5,872 nucleotides of DNA from an uncultured Desulfobacca sp. Its GTDB lineage: Bacteria > Desulfobacterota > Desulfobaccia > Desulfobaccales > Desulfobaccaceae. Below, piece after piece: positions 4,977 through 5,872 of this stretch. The DNA is taken from contig CALGOE010000227.1 of assembly GCA_937958145.1 (NCBI GenBank), positions 1-5,872 of the forward strand. Reading direction: 5' to 3'. A model generated the notes under the pieces. It ran no database searches. It was not told the origin of the DNA and was given only the letters and a program-made list of their open reading frames with translations. The position numbers and the translations under genes were made by a program. The first letter of the stretch is position 1. Every line of letters starts with the position of its first letter.

Positions 4977-5384
4977 TCAGAACGTCATCTCCATGGCCCC
5001 ATAGGCGCAGACCGGCAAACACAGCTCGCAGGCAATGCACCGTTCCCGGTGGAAGTCAACCGTCATGGTGGCCCGGTCCACCGTCAGGGCCTGGGTGGGA
5101 CAGGGGGCAATACAGGCCGTACACTGGATGCAGCGGTCTTCCAGCCAGCGTACTTCTTTGTCCAGGGGTTCGACGACTACCCCTATTTCAGTTAAATAGG
5201 CCAGGGCCTTTTCCAGGTTTTCCCCATTGCCGTTAATGTCCACCACCATCCGGCCCCATTCGTTGGGAGTGATGCGGGCCCGCAGGATGTTGACGATAAG
5301 ATCAAAATCCCGAATCAACCGGTAGGTGATGGGTTGGTCGATGAGATGCGGGGGGAAGTTCAGGACTACCTTGCGTTTCGACAT
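4977..5384 (-). CDS. NIL-domain 2x[4Fe-4S] ferredoxin of the homocysteine (reductive sulfur transfer) pathway
   Basis: A 135-residue cytoplasmic protein in two parts. Residues about 4-78 form a NIL domain (a small ferredoxin-like ligand-binding fold, also found in methionine ABC transporters). Residues 85-126 hold two [4Fe-4S] motifs: C85-x2-C88-x2-C91-x3-C95-P and C116-x2-C119-x2-C122-x3-C126. The NIL-ferredoxin next to a DUF39/COG1900 gene is the established pairing needed for homocysteine synthesis from aspartate semialdehyde and sulfide-level sulfur in methanogens and sulfate reducers. The ferredoxin is thought to supply electrons or handle sulfur for the DUF39 partner. The start at 5384 is well supported by AGGAGG 8 nt upstream. 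That Shine-Dalgarno sequence sits in the loop of a small GCCAG/CTGGC stem. The gene ends at 4977 without an adjacent terminator. Confidence 0.93.
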   Translation of the reverse strand: MSKRKVVLNFPPHLIDQPITYRLIRDFDLIVNILRARITPNEWGRMVVDINGNGENLEKALAYLTEIGVVVEPLDKEVRWLEDRCIQCTACIAPCPTQALTVDRATMTVDFHRERCIACELCLPVCAYGAMEMTF

Positions 5385-5392
5385 GGCCAGCT

Positions 5393-5398
5393 CCTCCT
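5393..5398 (-). promoter_or_regulatory. Ribosome binding site of the NIL ferredoxin, in a hairpin loop
   Basis: A perfect AGGAGG 8 nt before the ATG at 5384. GCCAG (5386-5390) and CTGGC (5397-5401) flank it and can pair, leaving most of the site in a six-base loop. The stem is short, so any effect on translation is uncertain. Confidence 0.55.
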
Positions 5399-5484
5399 GG
5401 CGGCAAGTTTTGCCTTAGATATGGTCCACCCGAAAATGGCATCTTCACCATAGTGGGTAAAAACTACAAGGAAAAATGTTTATC

Positions 5485-5512
5485 GGAGGGGCGGTTCGCG
5501 AACCACCCCTCC
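5485..5512. repeat. 28-bp near-perfect palindrome, REP-like hairpin between DUF39 and ferredoxin genes
   Basis: GGAGGGG (5485-5491) pairs with CCCCTCC (5506-5512), and GGTTC (5493-5497) with GAACC (5500-5504), with a single C/A mismatch between the two blocks and a GC centre. It begins about 14 nt after the DUF39 stop codon on the minus strand. There is no immediate T-run. It is likely a dispersed REP-type element or an mRNA 3' stabiliser, and possibly a weak terminator that would partly uncouple the two genes. Confidence 0.6.
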
Positions 5513-5526
5513 AGGGCTTCACCATA

Positions 5527-5872
5527 TTACGAGGCCTTTGCGGATGAAAGCTCGACAGTTGCCGCCGGCGGGGTCCACGGCCGTTCTGGGAAAGGTTTCA
5601 ACGCATAGCCGGAGGCCGGATCGGGCAGCGGCGCCACCGGCTCGGTCAGGAGGAAACTCCCGGTTGCGATCCATTGTTTCAGGATCAGGGCAATTTCCCG
5701 GGCCTTGACATAGGAGGACAGCCCGGCGGTAACCACCTTCTTCCCGGCCACGGTGATCTCTCCCGACTTCAATTGGGCCACGGTCACCTCCCCCAGAGGC
5801 TCCCCCTGGCCGTTGGGATACGCTTGGCTATAGTCCACCACCGGCGCCACCAGCTCCTCATCGCTGACCGCG
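5527..5872 (-). CDS. DUF39/COG1900 homocysteine biosynthesis protein, C-terminal part (truncated by window edge)
   Basis: The last 114 residues of a protein whose start lies beyond position 5872. The frame is open to the edge (AVSDEELVAPVVDY), so the GTG at 5850 is an internal valine and not a start. The visible part carries family-typical stretches: APVVDYSQAYPN, LGEVTVAQLKSGEI, SSYVKAREIALILKQWI and FLLTEPVAPLP. A Pro/Ala-rich tail of about 30 residues follows. DUF39/COG1900 proteins act with a NIL-ferredoxin in converting aspartate semialdehyde plus reduced sulfur to homocysteine in the cytoplasm, and the NIL-ferredoxin is the next gene. The 142-nt gap between them, holding a palindrome, is longer than usual for a tight operon. 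The N-terminal catalytic part cannot be assessed. Confidence 0.88.
   Translation of the reverse strand, partial: AVSDEELVAPVVDYSQAYPNGQGEPLGEVTVAQLKSGEITVAGKKVVTAGLSSYVKAREIALILKQWIATGSFLLTEPVAPLPDPASGYALKPFPERPWTPPAATVELSSAKAS

Noticed and set aside
5527..5850. Independent 107-aa gene starting with GTG at 5850
   Set aside because: The frame stays open to the window edge and continues upstream with family-consistent sequence, so this is the C-terminus of a longer DUF39 protein.

Overview
The window reads as a stretch of chromosome from a Gram-negative, anaerobic, sulfur-metabolising bacterium, most likely a member of the Desulfobacterota. This is inferred from three things: a TonB-dependent outer-membrane receptor, a COG1900/DUF39 homocysteine-biosynthesis protein next to a NIL-domain ferredoxin (a pair typical of sulfate reducers, their relatives and methanogens), and moderately GC-rich DNA. 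Every gene I can support lies on the minus strand, so transcription runs from high to low coordinates.

Right part (5872 to about 4835): the C-terminal third of a DUF39 protein enters from beyond the window edge. It is followed, after a 142-nt gap holding a strong palindrome, by a NIL-domain 2x[4Fe-4S] ferredoxin. The two are the known partners of a reductive route that puts sulfide-level sulfur onto aspartate semialdehyde to make homocysteine. A possible 41-codon GTG-initiated ORF follows the ferredoxin by 16 nt; I do not recognise it.

Middle (about 4834 to 4387): roughly 450 nt without a convincing gene, but with much structure: several hairpins, a candidate promoter, two near-identical 11-bp direct repeats 31 bp apart, and a textbook intrinsic terminator (4517-4569). 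That terminator lies between the best promoter candidate and the receptor gene. It is either the end of the upstream operon or an attenuator in the receptor leader.

Left part (4386 to 23): a compact cluster made of a TonB-dependent receptor (706 aa), a DUF4198 periplasmic protein (NikK-like, 238 aa), a small periplasmic domain with a C-terminal membrane anchor (NikL-like, 158 aa) and, after a 140-nt gap with two stem-loops, a tetrapyrrole (precorrin-type) methylase fold carrying a clear N-terminal signal peptide (286 aa). The first three fit nickel/cobalt acquisition: metal or metal-chelate passage through the outer membrane, then periplasmic and membrane-anchored helper proteins for an ECF-type Ni/Co transporter, whose core genes would be expected outside the window to the left. 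The exported methylase-fold protein is the real puzzle, because S-adenosylmethionine is not expected in the periplasm. It may be a metal/tetrapyrrole or metallophore-binding protein rather than an enzyme. No CRISPR array, tRNA, rRNA or intact mobile element was seen.
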